64,000 bases of DNA from Prinia subflava (Eukaryota > Chordata > Aves > Passeriformes > Cisticolidae): contig NC_086248.1 in the NCBI RefSeq assembly GCF_021018805.1, forward strand, positions 60,893,985 through 60,957,984, in the 5' to 3' direction. Of this stretch, positions 12,201-23,640 are shown piece after piece. The translations under genes were made by a program, and so were the position numbers. How positions within the stretch are numbered: the stretch's first letter is position 1; every line of letters starts with the position of its first letter. The notes beneath the pieces were generated by a model. That model did not search any database. It was given only the letters and a program-made list of their open reading frames with translations, and was not told where the DNA came from.

Positions 12201-13759
12201 GAAATAGTGATATTGAAGGAAACTCTTTGAAGTGCAGATAATTCCCTTCATGGTCTCCTCCCCCCGAATCTTCTTCAGATCTTGCTGAACGCTTTACTGA
12301 TTCCCCAGAGGCACTTTTGGTCCATTGAAGATTCTAGTTAAAGTAAAGAAAAATGTTTAAATCTTTTAACTGAGTTTTTGGGGTAGCACTAAATTAGAAG
12401 TGTACATCTTTCAGTTTCCCAGACTTTTTCTGCTCTGTTATTTAAGCTTCAAGGTTCAGTTCACAGAAGAACTATTCATATTTCATATCTCAACTGAGGA
12501 TCTCTTTCCCTTATTTGGTTTTTAGTTCTCAGGCAAGTGGAAGAGACAGATGCTGTGAGCAGAGTGTGTGTGTCTATTGTTTGTGAAAAACACCCTGAGG
12601 CAAGGCAGTCAAGCCTGCCTGTTAGGTTAGTGGGCTCCTGCTTTGGAAAGCTCACCTGGAGACATAAGAAAGGTGTTCAACCCTTTGGAAGGTCAATGGC
12701 TTTAAAACATTATGTATTTTGTATCTAAAAAAGCTTTATGAGAATCTTCCCCTCACAGGGATCTAGTATCTCCTCAGCTACCCATGCTGAATGACCTGAG
12801 CTTTCTCACATTCATGCAAATGTTAAGCAAGATGAGCTTAATTATTTATTGGCATAGAAATAACTAAGAAGAGAAAGAAAGTAATTTTTGTTTTAAATTG
12901 TCAATTTAGGAAGGCTTTTAAAAATGGTGTTTATAGGAAATAGCAAATGCATAGCATGTTAGGATTACTGATTAGTTTAAAACAGTGAGTACAATAATCT
13001 ATTATTTTAATTAGTTTTCCAAATTGCTGGCAAAAATAACAGAGATGTTGTCTGTGGAGAGGTAAATGCTTCCTTATAATTATTTTGGATTTCGCTCTAA
13101 CCTTTAATGAATTTATTCTTGTAATGACAAGTACATTCTTTTTATTCCTGCACTTACGTTAGGGAAGTTCGCGTGAAAGAATGAGGCATCTGGGAACTCA
13201 GCAGAGTTTTGTTTTGACAAAGGACCTCATTGACCACGCTGACAAACACCAACTGTACTGGCGAATGACCGAGCCACAGATGCTGGTGTTTCATGCAGCT
13301 CTGGCTCGAGCCTTCACTGCCTCCCAATTGCCTGTTGCTGCCCCTTTCCTGCGGCTCTGCTGGGCACCAGTTCTGTGAGTTCTTGAAACAAAATGAACCA
13401 GGGGAACTCACACTGCATGTTTCAATGGGTTACACCATCTTGGCTGATTTTGCCTGAACCCTGTGACCCAAGCTCTTGTACAAACTGCAGCAACAGCAGC
13501 AGACCAGCAGTAACATTTAAATACCATTCACAATGCCTGCTTCCCAAGGCAGAAATTCTCAGAACTGGAGACTGTGCAGCCCTTTTGCAAAGCAGTTGCG
13601 ATTTGCTCCCTCCTCTTTATTTCCAATGAGTGCATTCAGTGAGTGAAGACAGGACTGAGCTAAATACCATCCTAAGCCATTTGCTAGTGGTTGCCACAGG
13701 GCTACAGCCCTACTGTGAGCTGGGTGTAAGAGCAGGTTGCCTCATGCCTTCCCACAGGC

Positions 13760-13796
<37 letters not shown>

Positions 13797-16700
13797 AGTG
13801 TGCAACCCACAGCCACGCCTCATCAGGAGGGTAGGCAGGATTTTTCAGACGGGAACACAGGGGTCCAGGTAGCAGAGAGGGAGGAGCCCTGGGTGAGAGA
13901 AGTTCCTGCATCACCTTTAGAAGGAGAAAAACGAACAATGAAAGGGGCACTGGGTCAGTCAAGGAAGGAATTGGAAGCAGCAGTGAGGGTGTGGTAGTAT
14001 TTTGGTCTAAGAAGACAGGATATTCCACTTCCTAGAAAATATGACTTAGACTATGCTACTACATCACATGCATTGATGGAGCACCACACAGCACTCACGC
14101 TTCCTTGGAATGATGATCCTTTGATCCACCAAGCAGACTTACCCAATGTCTGGGATAAGAGATGAGGACAGATTGTGGCATTGTGCCAGCTTGTGCTCGC
14201 CAGAACTGGTGCACCACTTGCTTTCCTGTTCTGTGGCTGTAGGCACCAGAGGCATCACCCTTATAAACCACAGGGCCTTCACACATGTCTTGCAAGATGT
14301 GAGAAAGGAGGCAGAACATGTGAAAGTGAATGACAGAGGGCAGTCAGTCCCTGAGACTCGCTTTTTGTAAAAATATGGGCTTCATTTTGAACGAGTCCAT
14401 GAGCAAGGAACATTCTGCTCTGAAAATAAACAGATTCTCAAATTGCCTTGTGCTGTGCCAAATGATAGTGTAACCAACATTGGTCTTACTGCAAATTCAC
14501 TGAAATCATCATGAAGGTTCCCAATGGCTGCTTTGCAATAAAGCAAATGGTACAGGGAAAAGTCCTCTGATAGTCATTTTTACATTCACATAAGCACCAA
14601 ATGAAAACCAGCCATTCCATGGGCTTTCCCAGTTTAAATGCAGTGTTGTAAGTTTAGGGTTTGGTTTTATTCTTTTTAAATATCTTCTGAAAAATCATGA
14701 TTTTTCATCAGTAAGTATTTCTCTCATATCAAAGAAAGTGTGGGTTTGTGTATAAATGTTACTCTGCAGGTTTCAGAGGCCTCTGAGTTTTAGTGGCTGG
14801 GGGAGAGAGAGCTGCTGTCTGCAGGAAGGGAAGTAGATATACTGGAGAAAGGACACAGCTAGTATGGCTAGGAAGAAATGGACAGGGAAATAACGTGTAC
14901 ATGAGAGAGAAATCTGCTTAATGTTGGTCCTCTTGAGTTTGTCCTATGTTAAATCTCTGGAGCACTGACTTTTTCCTGTGCTGTTTAGTACAAGGTCAAT
15001 GGTTACTAAAGCACTGTGTCTATTGTTTTCCAGCAAATCCCCCATTCTCACTTCAGTCACTGCTCTCTGATCTATGTTCTCCTCCAGCCTCCTGCCCACC
15101 TTGTTTATCCAGCTCATGTTTTAGTGCCTGTAGGTGATTCCTGCCCTTCACAGATGGCATGGTGACTAAAATTTTTCATTTCCATTCTTGCTTATTCATG
15201 ACTTTGTTCTGACAGTGCTTAAGAACAAACAGTAATAGTGCAGTTCATTATAAGTCCTAAAAACAAAACAAGTCAGAAATTAAATCAATGCAAATAGTCT
15301 TTCTGTGGGAATAACTACTCACCTGAAAGCAATTTTCAGCCTTTTTTTATATTTATTGATTTTTTCCTTCCACCATTACTTTGCCCTGTCATAATGTCCT
15401 GTATTCTTGTACTGTGTTTTGACCTAATTTAAGACACTGTTCTGGGAGTCTGAATAGAGACATTAAGGTGTGGTACCAGAGAGTAGAGCTTATTCCTGAC
15501 TATTTATTGCAATGTGTTATTGGGTGCACCACATGAAAAGAAATCTTACTTTGCTGCTTACAAATTGTGTCAGTATCAGGGGTTTGCAGTGTTGCATTTA
15601 CTCCAGTGCAGTGTAATTTCTCTTACATTCCGGGATCTACAGGATCAAGGGGCAAGGATCTTGTTCATCTCTTCATCTCTTGTTACTGGACAGTAAAATA
15701 TCATGCTCATAGTGGGTAGGTATAGATAGTAGATGACAACATTTCAATGACTTTTTCTCCACACTAACTAGAACTGGACTGGATTTATACTTGTGTGTTT
15801 CTCCTCTGGTCTCCTTATGGTGGCAGAACCACTCATCATTTTGGTTCACAAACTTTATCAATATGCAAGGAGATACCTGGAAACATAAGTGCCTTCCTAA
15901 GCACATATAGCTAGTCATTACTCTGAACTGATTTCACAGAGCACCTGTGATATGTGGTATCACAAATGCTTCACTGAGGCAGTCTCAGAAGATAAAGAGA
16001 GTTTTGCATTGACAAAACTTTGAGCAGAAATTGGATTCACAGGAATGGAAGAGCAGTAAGTAAACAAGAGGTTGAGTTTAGAGACTACAAATAGACAACC
16101 CTTGTGAAAAGCTGGAGGGATAATATAGTCCTTCTTTCTTATGTGAAGGAATAGTTTGAAAACAGCCTAAGATCATCAAATGTACAGACAATAACCAGTA
16201 GGAAACTGGAATTTGCTGGTTAATATTACACAAACCTACTATTTTCCATTTGAAGAAGCTCCAGAAGAGCTCTGATGGCAACCACTGTCTGTCCTAAGGC
16301 ATTTAGCAATGGAGGGACACATGAGTTCCAAACAGTTCCTGACTCAGTACCCTCTGAAAATGAAGAAATGAGACACTGTCTGTAAAAATGTGTGGCTCCT
16401 GTTGCTTCATTTACACACTGCCCAGGTCTCAAACCTATTAACACTCCAGGAAAGATCCAGGAAATCTTGAATTTCAAATGTCTGACTGCATTGAGCTTTG
16501 CACTTGACTAATCAAGTCAAACATTGTCTGCTAATCAGATTTACAGGTGTGAACCTGTCAGCATGTGGGGATAGGCCACATAAACATGCAAAGAGATTCA
16601 GATAGCTGCCCAACAGTATCTGAAATTACAACCTGACCAAGAGAGCAGAGTATTGGATTCCTCGGCTTCAAGCACGCTGATAGAGGGATTGAGTGAATTA

Positions 16701-16939
16701 CCTATATTTTCTTCCACAAGGTAACTGCTATTTTAAAAAATTCTGTTCCTTGGGAAAAAAAAAATCTTCAAGTAATCCATATGCTTGGATAATCTGTACT
16801 TCCAAGTAAAATGCCCAAAATGAGAGGCCAAGAGAGCAGGATGACATTATGTGGGATCAAACATTGAGATTCTAGTAAAGAGGCACTTTGGGATAAAATT
16901 CCCCTTGCTCTGTTTGCACACAGATATATTGCCTACACA
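9233..16939. other. intergenic DNA, no gene found
   Basis: No supported exon or RNA gene. A locally GC-rich, CpG-poor patch at about 10960-11270 contains a perfect GC box (ggggcggggc, 11045-11054), with a CCAAT box in reverse orientation near 10918-10923. Nothing downstream on either strand turns this into a recognisable gene. A POU-type octamer ATGCAAAT is at 12814-12821, a TG microsatellite at 13762-13793, and two short inverted repeats at 16504-16558. Confidence 0.55.
13762..13793. repeat. (TG)n microsatellite
   Basis: About sixteen TG dinucleotides end in a short gcgc. The array creates Cys/Val-rich and Thr/His-rich open frames on the two strands that are not genes. Confidence 0.95.
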
Positions 16940-17634
16940 GATCCTGACTCGTGTCCAGTATTGTTTAATTTGTTCATCAAGGACTTGGATGAAGGGACAG
17001 AGCACCTCCTCTCTGGGAGCTCTCAGTAGCCCATAGTGCTTTGTGGCTATTCAGAAGTGTCTCAACAGGCTGGAGTGGAACCCTTTGAAATTCAGCAAAG
17101 GCCAATGCAGGGTCCTACCCCTGGGGAAGGATAACCCCAGGCACCAGCAGAGGCTGGGGCTGACTTACTGGGAAGCAGCTCTGCAGAGAAGGAGCTGGTG
17201 GACACAAAGCTGTCCTTGGGCCAGCAGTGTCCTTGTGGCCAAGAAGGCCAGTGGCATCCTTAGGAACAATGGCATCCTTAGGAACAGCACTGCCAGCAGG
17301 TTGAGGCTGATGATTGATTCTGCCCCTCTGCTCAGCCCTGGTGAGGCCTCATCTGGAGTGCTGTGTCCAGTTCCAGGATGCTCAGTTCATGAAAGAAAAA
17401 GAACTCCTGAAGATTGTCCAGTGGAGGGCTACAGAGATGATCATGAGTCTGACACGTCTTTTTTCTTAGGAAAGACTGAGGCAGCTGGGCCTGTTTAGCT
17501 CAGAGGAGAGACAGATGAGAGGGGATCTTATCAATGCACACAAATATCTTAAGTGTGGATGTCAAGAGGATGGGGCCAGGCTCTTTCCAGTAGAGCCCAG
17601 GGACAGAACAAGGGCAAGGGGCACAAACAATGTG
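16940..17634 (+). mobile_element. CR1 LINE ORF2 relic, truncated at both ends
   Basis: The + strand carries a decayed C-terminal half of CR1 ORF2, the reverse transcriptase protein of this non-LTR retrotransposon. Readable blocks, in shifting frames, are FIKDLDEGTE near 16970-17000, LNRLEWNPLKFSKGQC and LPLGKDNPRHQ near 17060-17150, and RLRQLGLF plus RGDLINAHKYLK near 17475-17555. The FADD-type catalytic box expected between the first two blocks has been lost in a small deletion around 17010-17040. An 18-bp in-frame tandem duplication (17253-17288) doubles a GILRN-type segment. The element stops near 17634, before the end of ORF2, so the 3' UTR is missing, which is unusual for a simple 5'-truncated insertion. 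It is inactive. Confidence 0.9.
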
Positions 17635-19377
17635 TGATTGCAACAGTGCTTGTCATATGATTGCAAAGTAACTATAAAATTTTTGAGAGGAAAACAAAGC
17701 ATATTTACCTTAAAATACTAACAAAGTCATCTTCAAACAGTGTCTGTCATAGTAACCCAATTCAGACTCTGTCTATTGCTGCCTTTGACCATACAGTACA
17801 ATTAAATTGCATGTTTTAAACCAGACATTATTAGTCTTCTGTGTCATCTGGAGCACAATATTGCTTTCCTGCTCCACATGTCAATGCTTTTGGATGCTGA
17901 ACCAAGAGAAATAACAGACAAGTAATTTAATCTGTAATACTCCTAAAAGTGTCCCCATCTGTAAACAAAATTATTAGATATGGTTCTGAGTAAAATGCAT
18001 TTCTAGAATATGTTCCTGGGATTTTGTTAGTTGGACAAACCTCACAGATAAGATAGGATAGAAGACACATCCTCCAAATTTATTGAAGCTGCACAGGGTT
18101 TAACTCTTCTATGCCTTTGTAAAACAGTTGTCCAGTGCGATTTACTTTATTTTTTCATTCACTGTGAAGTTGCTTTTCCTGTAGTAAAAAGGAATTCTAC
18201 CTCTTAGAACTGATGGCAATATATAAATAGTGAATTCTTCCAGCATAGGCTATCAGCAATCCAGGAAGCCAGCTACATGTAGAGACGAGTGCCCACCAGC
18301 ACAGACATCAAGGGGCAGAGATGGATGTGAGTCAAAATATTCATTTTGCATCCCCTCTTCAAATCTAGTTTATTGCTGGCAGAGACTGCAGGAGAACATT
18401 TGCACAAGATCTCCAGGAAAGTTATTCTACTGCAAACTGCAATACCTGAACATTACTATAGTTATTACTATGACTATCACTCAGTTTAAACAGAGCCCAT
18501 GCTTTGCTGTGTGACAACCTTTTATGGAACTGTTTTATACACAGAACTTAGCCTGCTGAGATCTGAGACATTTCAGTATCTCCTCCAGGAAAATTATAGA
18601 TTGCAAGTTTAATTGAGAAAGACTGACTATAAAGTGATCCCAAGAATTATTATTGCTAATTATATTTCTCCTTTAGTAATTAACAAACTCAGAAGTATTT
18701 TCTACATTAAGTGTTTGCTCCCAATTCCAATGAAAAATATTATGTGTTTTCTGTGGACAAGAACAAATATTCTATTTAAAGGCAATAATACAATTTGGTA
18801 CCATGGTTAATATTATTTGGTTTATAATTATTTTATAGATTTTTGTAATGTTTGGGGAAATTTGAGAAAAATGGAGGTTGAGATTTCTCAATTTCTATTT
18901 CTTCACAGCATTGGCAAAGGTAGGAACTAAGCAAACCTTATTTCTTCTCCATATGTAAATCGTACAGAGTGCAGATTCATCACTCTTTCCAGTTTCAGAT
19001 ATAATGGAAGAGATCCATACAAATTTATGGGTACTGTTGAATTCGTATTTTAAAGCAAATATATTCTTGTCTAATTCAGAAAAGATGTTACTCATTTTGA
19101 ATGTTCATGACAAATTATGCCCTGTCTTCTAGGTTGTGCATATCTATTAATTTAGAAATGTTACAGAAATGGCAAGCAAGCACTTGCTTTGACCTGTGAT
19201 GGCCAAAGAATTCCCACTAAAATATCTTAGCAATCAGACATGGCCAATTAATGATCAATAATGACTATGAAAACTGCTAGAATGTTTTTGGAAAAGTGTG
19301 ACTTGACTGTGTTAATTGTAACTGCAGCTGGCTAAAATTCCTTGAGGGCTAATTTCCTTACAGTGCCTTTTTTGTGT

Positions 19378-19490
19378 GATTTTTTGGTTGATTGATTGGC
19401 TGGCTGTTGGTTTTTTGGGTTTTGGTGGGGTATTTTGTTGTTTTACTTTGGTTTTTTGATTGGTTTGTTGGTTGGTTAGGGTTTTTCTGT
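19378..19490. repeat. G/T-rich low-complexity tract
   Basis: The + strand is almost purely G and T, built of ggtt, gattgatt and tttgg motifs, while the other strand is C/A-rich. No fixed period is evident. Such asymmetry gives the hydrophobic Trp/Phe/Val-rich open frame seen here, which is not a gene. Confidence 0.8.
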
Positions 19491-21825
19491 TTTATTCTCA
19501 GTAGTGAAATTATCTTATACTTTTCTTTTTTGCACCAGTCTGTTCACATTTCTTTTCCTGAAAAGATAATTTACTAGATACAAACTCCCCAGCAGCTCCA
19601 GTTTCCTCTTGAGGCTGTGAAGATGAAGGCACAGTCATTCCCAGAATGAGTGTTGCCAGTCTCAAAAAGTATTTTCCCCTTTTTTGGCAGGGGATGTAGA
19701 AAAGAAGACACATGAAATATATTGAAGGTGAATATAAAACTCAGAGTATCTGTTACCTGAAGTGATAAAATACACTGAACAACTGTCCTTGCTTCACCAG
19801 TTTACGGTAAAGAGCTGCATCTGTGAGTTTTAACTGCACAAACTGAAAATGATAAGCCAACTGAAATCCCATGTAATTTGGACCTTGGCTGGAATCATGT
19901 GTCATTACTGAGAATTTCTTCACTGGTTTTTCTATTTTTTAATGGTTTCTTTTCAGTCTGTGGCTTTTGGCATCAGAAAGGCATCTTTCTTTGTAAGACT
20001 AACATTTTTCATCTTAAAATTATTGACAGACCATGAGAACAGAATCCCTACTTTACTAAAAGATTTATCCCAGATTATTCAGGGTTTTTAACCTCATAAT
20101 CTGTAATTTCATAGTTTTTTGGAACCCTCCTAGTACTTCTGGATGTTGTTTTGGTTGTTGTTTGCTCTTCTGCTTTACTTTTTTGTTTGTTTGTGTTTGT
20201 TTGCTCTTTGATAGTTCAATTGAGTGGAAATGATCTTGTTAATTTAGTGAATTTAACCTAATGGGTCAAGCAGCAGAAGAGCAGAATAAGTACTTGCAGT
20301 TTTATTTAAGAATTTTTCTAACTATTGATAGATCTGATATCAGCACACATTTACAATTTAGCTTGAGCAGTGTTATTAACTGAGAGTCTCCATCTCTGCA
20401 AAGACCTTTCATGTCTTCACAAAAAGTAAGAGGTGGAGAGGCCTGAGAGGAGTGGAAAGTCCTTCATGAAGGCAGAGTGTGGAGCATGTGATGGCAGTGG
20501 GGAGCATGGAGGTGCACATCACAGGTGGATGTGCACATTGTCCTGGGGGATGCTCGGCTGGTGGCCATCCCCCATGCTGGGCAGTTGACTCTGATTTAGC
20601 TGTTCCTCACATCTGCCACTCTGACTCCTGTGACACAAAGATGACAGCGTGCTACCTGCACCTAACTAGCAGAGCAAGAAAGATGGAAAAAAAGTGACAA
20701 AAGCGAGAGAAGTTAAGGAATGACTTCCAGATGAGAAACAACCACACTAGCATGGTTCTTTCTGGGGAAGCAATGACCAACATTGTTTACAATACACATC
20801 TATGAGATAGATGGGGAAGTGAACAAGGAATTATTCCTTTTTTCAACCCAAGAAATAGGTGCTGCCACTAGAACTAGGAAATGGCTGGTTGAAAGCAGCA
20901 ACAAGAAATGCTTTTTAAGGAAATATTGTCATTTGGAACTCCTCAAGAAGAAGTCAGAATTTTATGCATTCCAAAAGCAATTAGCTAGATTTGTGATGCA
21001 AACTCTGGCTTTAAAAGTACCTGTGTTCTTATATTGTGCTCCAGGCATCTGCTGATAAAAGATAGCATTGCATGCTAGACAGATTTCCGCTATGTTCTCT
21101 CAGTGCTGCTCCTCTCAAGGTGCAATTGTAGCCCGCAGTTCAGATCCATGATTGCAGTGTGATGACAACTACAACCTCACAGGGTCTGACATAGGCTGAG
21201 GAGCCCATCAGGGTTCCTGCATAATGTTTGGCAGCTGAAAGCTCTTATCTGCAGGGGTTGCAGTTAAGCCTCTGAATTGCAGTGCGCCCCAGTGAATTCA
21301 ACAGGCAGGCTGAGGCAGAGCTAGCCAAGGAGAGCAAGGCTTTCCTGCTCCTGTGCCAGAGCTTCGGCCCCTGCAGCAGGGGCAGCACGACAGCAGAACT
21401 GGCTGCACCTCAGCCAGCTCCGTTCACAGCCTGCCTCTGCAGCACTGACCTCCAGTAACAAAGCTGAGATGGGCTCCATGCATTCTGTTCCGTGGTAATC
21501 CGTGGTGGAGAGATGAATCCCAGCAACGTTGAGAAAACCTTCCCAAATTGCTGCAGCTAGGTTTGTCAGATTTCATCTGTCAGCTCCCTTAAGTGCATGA
21601 CCTTGGGAGAGCACTTGTTATAGAAAAAGAGCATTACTGATGCAGTTTCTCCATTGCTTCTACTGTGGCTTAGAAAGTTTTCACTGCTCCAAGAGGGCTA
21701 AGGCTTCAGATTGTGTAGTCTCATTTTTGTTGTTTCTCATAGGATGCTGACTTACCTTTAAGTAACATACTGCTTTGTTTTGTGCAATCCTATCAGGAAT
21801 GCACACAGGGAAGAATGTGGAATGG

Positions 21826-21826
<1 letters not shown>

Positions 21827-21867
<41 letters not shown>
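21827..21867. repeat. 41-base poly(T) tract
   Basis: An uninterrupted run of 41 T, by far the longest homopolymer in the window. It could be the poly(A) tail of a minus-strand retrocopy. However, no recognisable cDNA or SINE body follows on that strand (21868 onward) and no clear target-site duplication was found. CR1 elements do not leave such tails. Length error in assembly is also possible. Confidence 0.95.
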
Positions 21868-21870
<3 letters not shown>

Positions 21871-23619
21871 TGAGTGTTTTTAAACTCCTCTGTGACCCAC
21901 TTGTCCTTACAGATCAGCCATTACACCACACAATACCTGAGAGTAGGTAATTAATGATTAGACTGTACTGTAAGTAGCAGGTATGCTTTCAGTTCTCGTG
22001 CATGTCACCAGTTTTCATCTGATTCTTGTGAGAGTCTATAATGAAAAAATTCACTTGGCTGATTTTTAACCTTGTGAGCTGATATCTCATTTGGGAGATA
22101 AACAGTACCAGAGCCTCACTACAGAAATTACTGTGTATCTTTCTCTCCAGAATGATATCAGTTTGTTGTGAGACAGATTTCTGAAGAGTCTTAAAGTTAA
22201 TAAACCTTTTAAATACATTTTAGTAGCCATTTACAGGCTCAGCATCTGTGAGAAGACAGGTTATTAAGCGAAGACTTACCTGGCTGAGCACCAAAACATT
22301 GTTAGACATGTACAATGCAAACAGAGAATGCTTTGTGTATTTTTTCCAAGAAAGGTAGCAATTGCTCAGCTGATTATCTTTGTGATTCCTCAGCTGTTCT
22401 GTAGGTGGGTGGCAGGGTAGCTCTGGTCATCTCTGCACAAATCCAAACATCCTTATTTCCGGAAGGATCAGTTTCCCCACTTCAGACTCAAAACCATCAG
22501 TTGAGAGCATCACCCTGGGCAACTCCTTCAATCCCATCTTCTTGTATCTCAAATGATTATAATAGTAACCTGCCCACAGGATACTCAGTTGATCCATACA
22601 AATGTGTTAGTACCTGCTCAGTCTTTTTTTTTTTATTGTAAAAGAGATGACATTAAATTTACGGTGCTCGGTGATAATTTGTGCAACTAATTAAATCTGC
22701 GGTGGGTTGTGCTGCTTTTTTAAGTGCTTAATCAGTCACACAAATGCTACCTCCATTCATGAAAGCAAATGCTAAAATAAATAGCTTCTGATAATTTATG
22801 CCTTAAAATAATAAAAAGCCCAAGGAAGTTAAGTGTCAACCTAATGTTAACTTTGAATATAAAACAGTTTGCTGAAACCAGGAAGCAATTAAAACATACT
22901 GTTTTATAGAGTCCTTTATAGCAAGATAGTTTTTATAGGTCTGTGTCTACTGGGTTTTATTTGGAGGGTGAGCCACAGTTCAGTTTTGCCCAGGAAATAA
23001 CAAATGGGATTCAGAACACATCAAAAAGGCAGCTTTTTCATAGGTAAATGTGTGGTGGTGTTTTTCTTATGGGGAAGAGGGACTAAATAAATCCAGCATG
23101 CACAGCTTGCCTCTACTAATTCTACTCATTCAGCTCTCCATTCAGGGTGTCCAACACACTCCAGTACACACATATTTTCATGGATGCTGGATCATCCACA
23201 TGTGCTTCTCACACAGAGATTTTCCTGTCCTTGTCACCCAGTGCTTAAGAGATGTGCTTTTCTTTACGACTAAAAAATTAAATAATTGGCAACTCCGCTT
23301 CTCGAGAGATACATAAGAATAATGATAAATCTGATTATGCTAATAAATATTAAAATCACACAGAAGCAGCAGGCCAGATATAATTTCTTTTGATTTTTCC
23401 CCTTTACCGTGTATCTGTTATCCACATAGGGAGCCAGTGTTTCCTATGAATTTATACTTTGAGTATATGCTTTGCTTGATGGGACCCCTGCAGGAACAAA
23501 AGGGATTTGAAATTAAATCATACCTGGTATTGTACCTGGATATGATGTTGCTGTGTTGGAAGGCGTTAGAAGGCTGCTGTCAAGTCAGCCTGTGATCTCC
23601 AGGCCATTGTAGCTCTAGC

Positions 23620-23640
23620 TAGGGGTGCTAAACACCCCTA
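23620..23640. repeat. short inverted repeat (8-bp arms, 5-nt loop)
   Basis: TAGGGGTG and CACCCCTA are exact reverse complements around a ctaaa loop. It resembles a hairpin but is not followed by a T run. No role is assigned. Confidence 0.8.

Noticed and set aside
13181..13378. 65-codon frame with normal-looking composition
   Set aside because: No domain, no flanking splice signals, and the flanking sequence gives no support for a processed gene copy.
17043..17498. 151-codon frame
   Set aside because: It is decayed CR1 ORF2 sequence with frameshifts, not a host gene.
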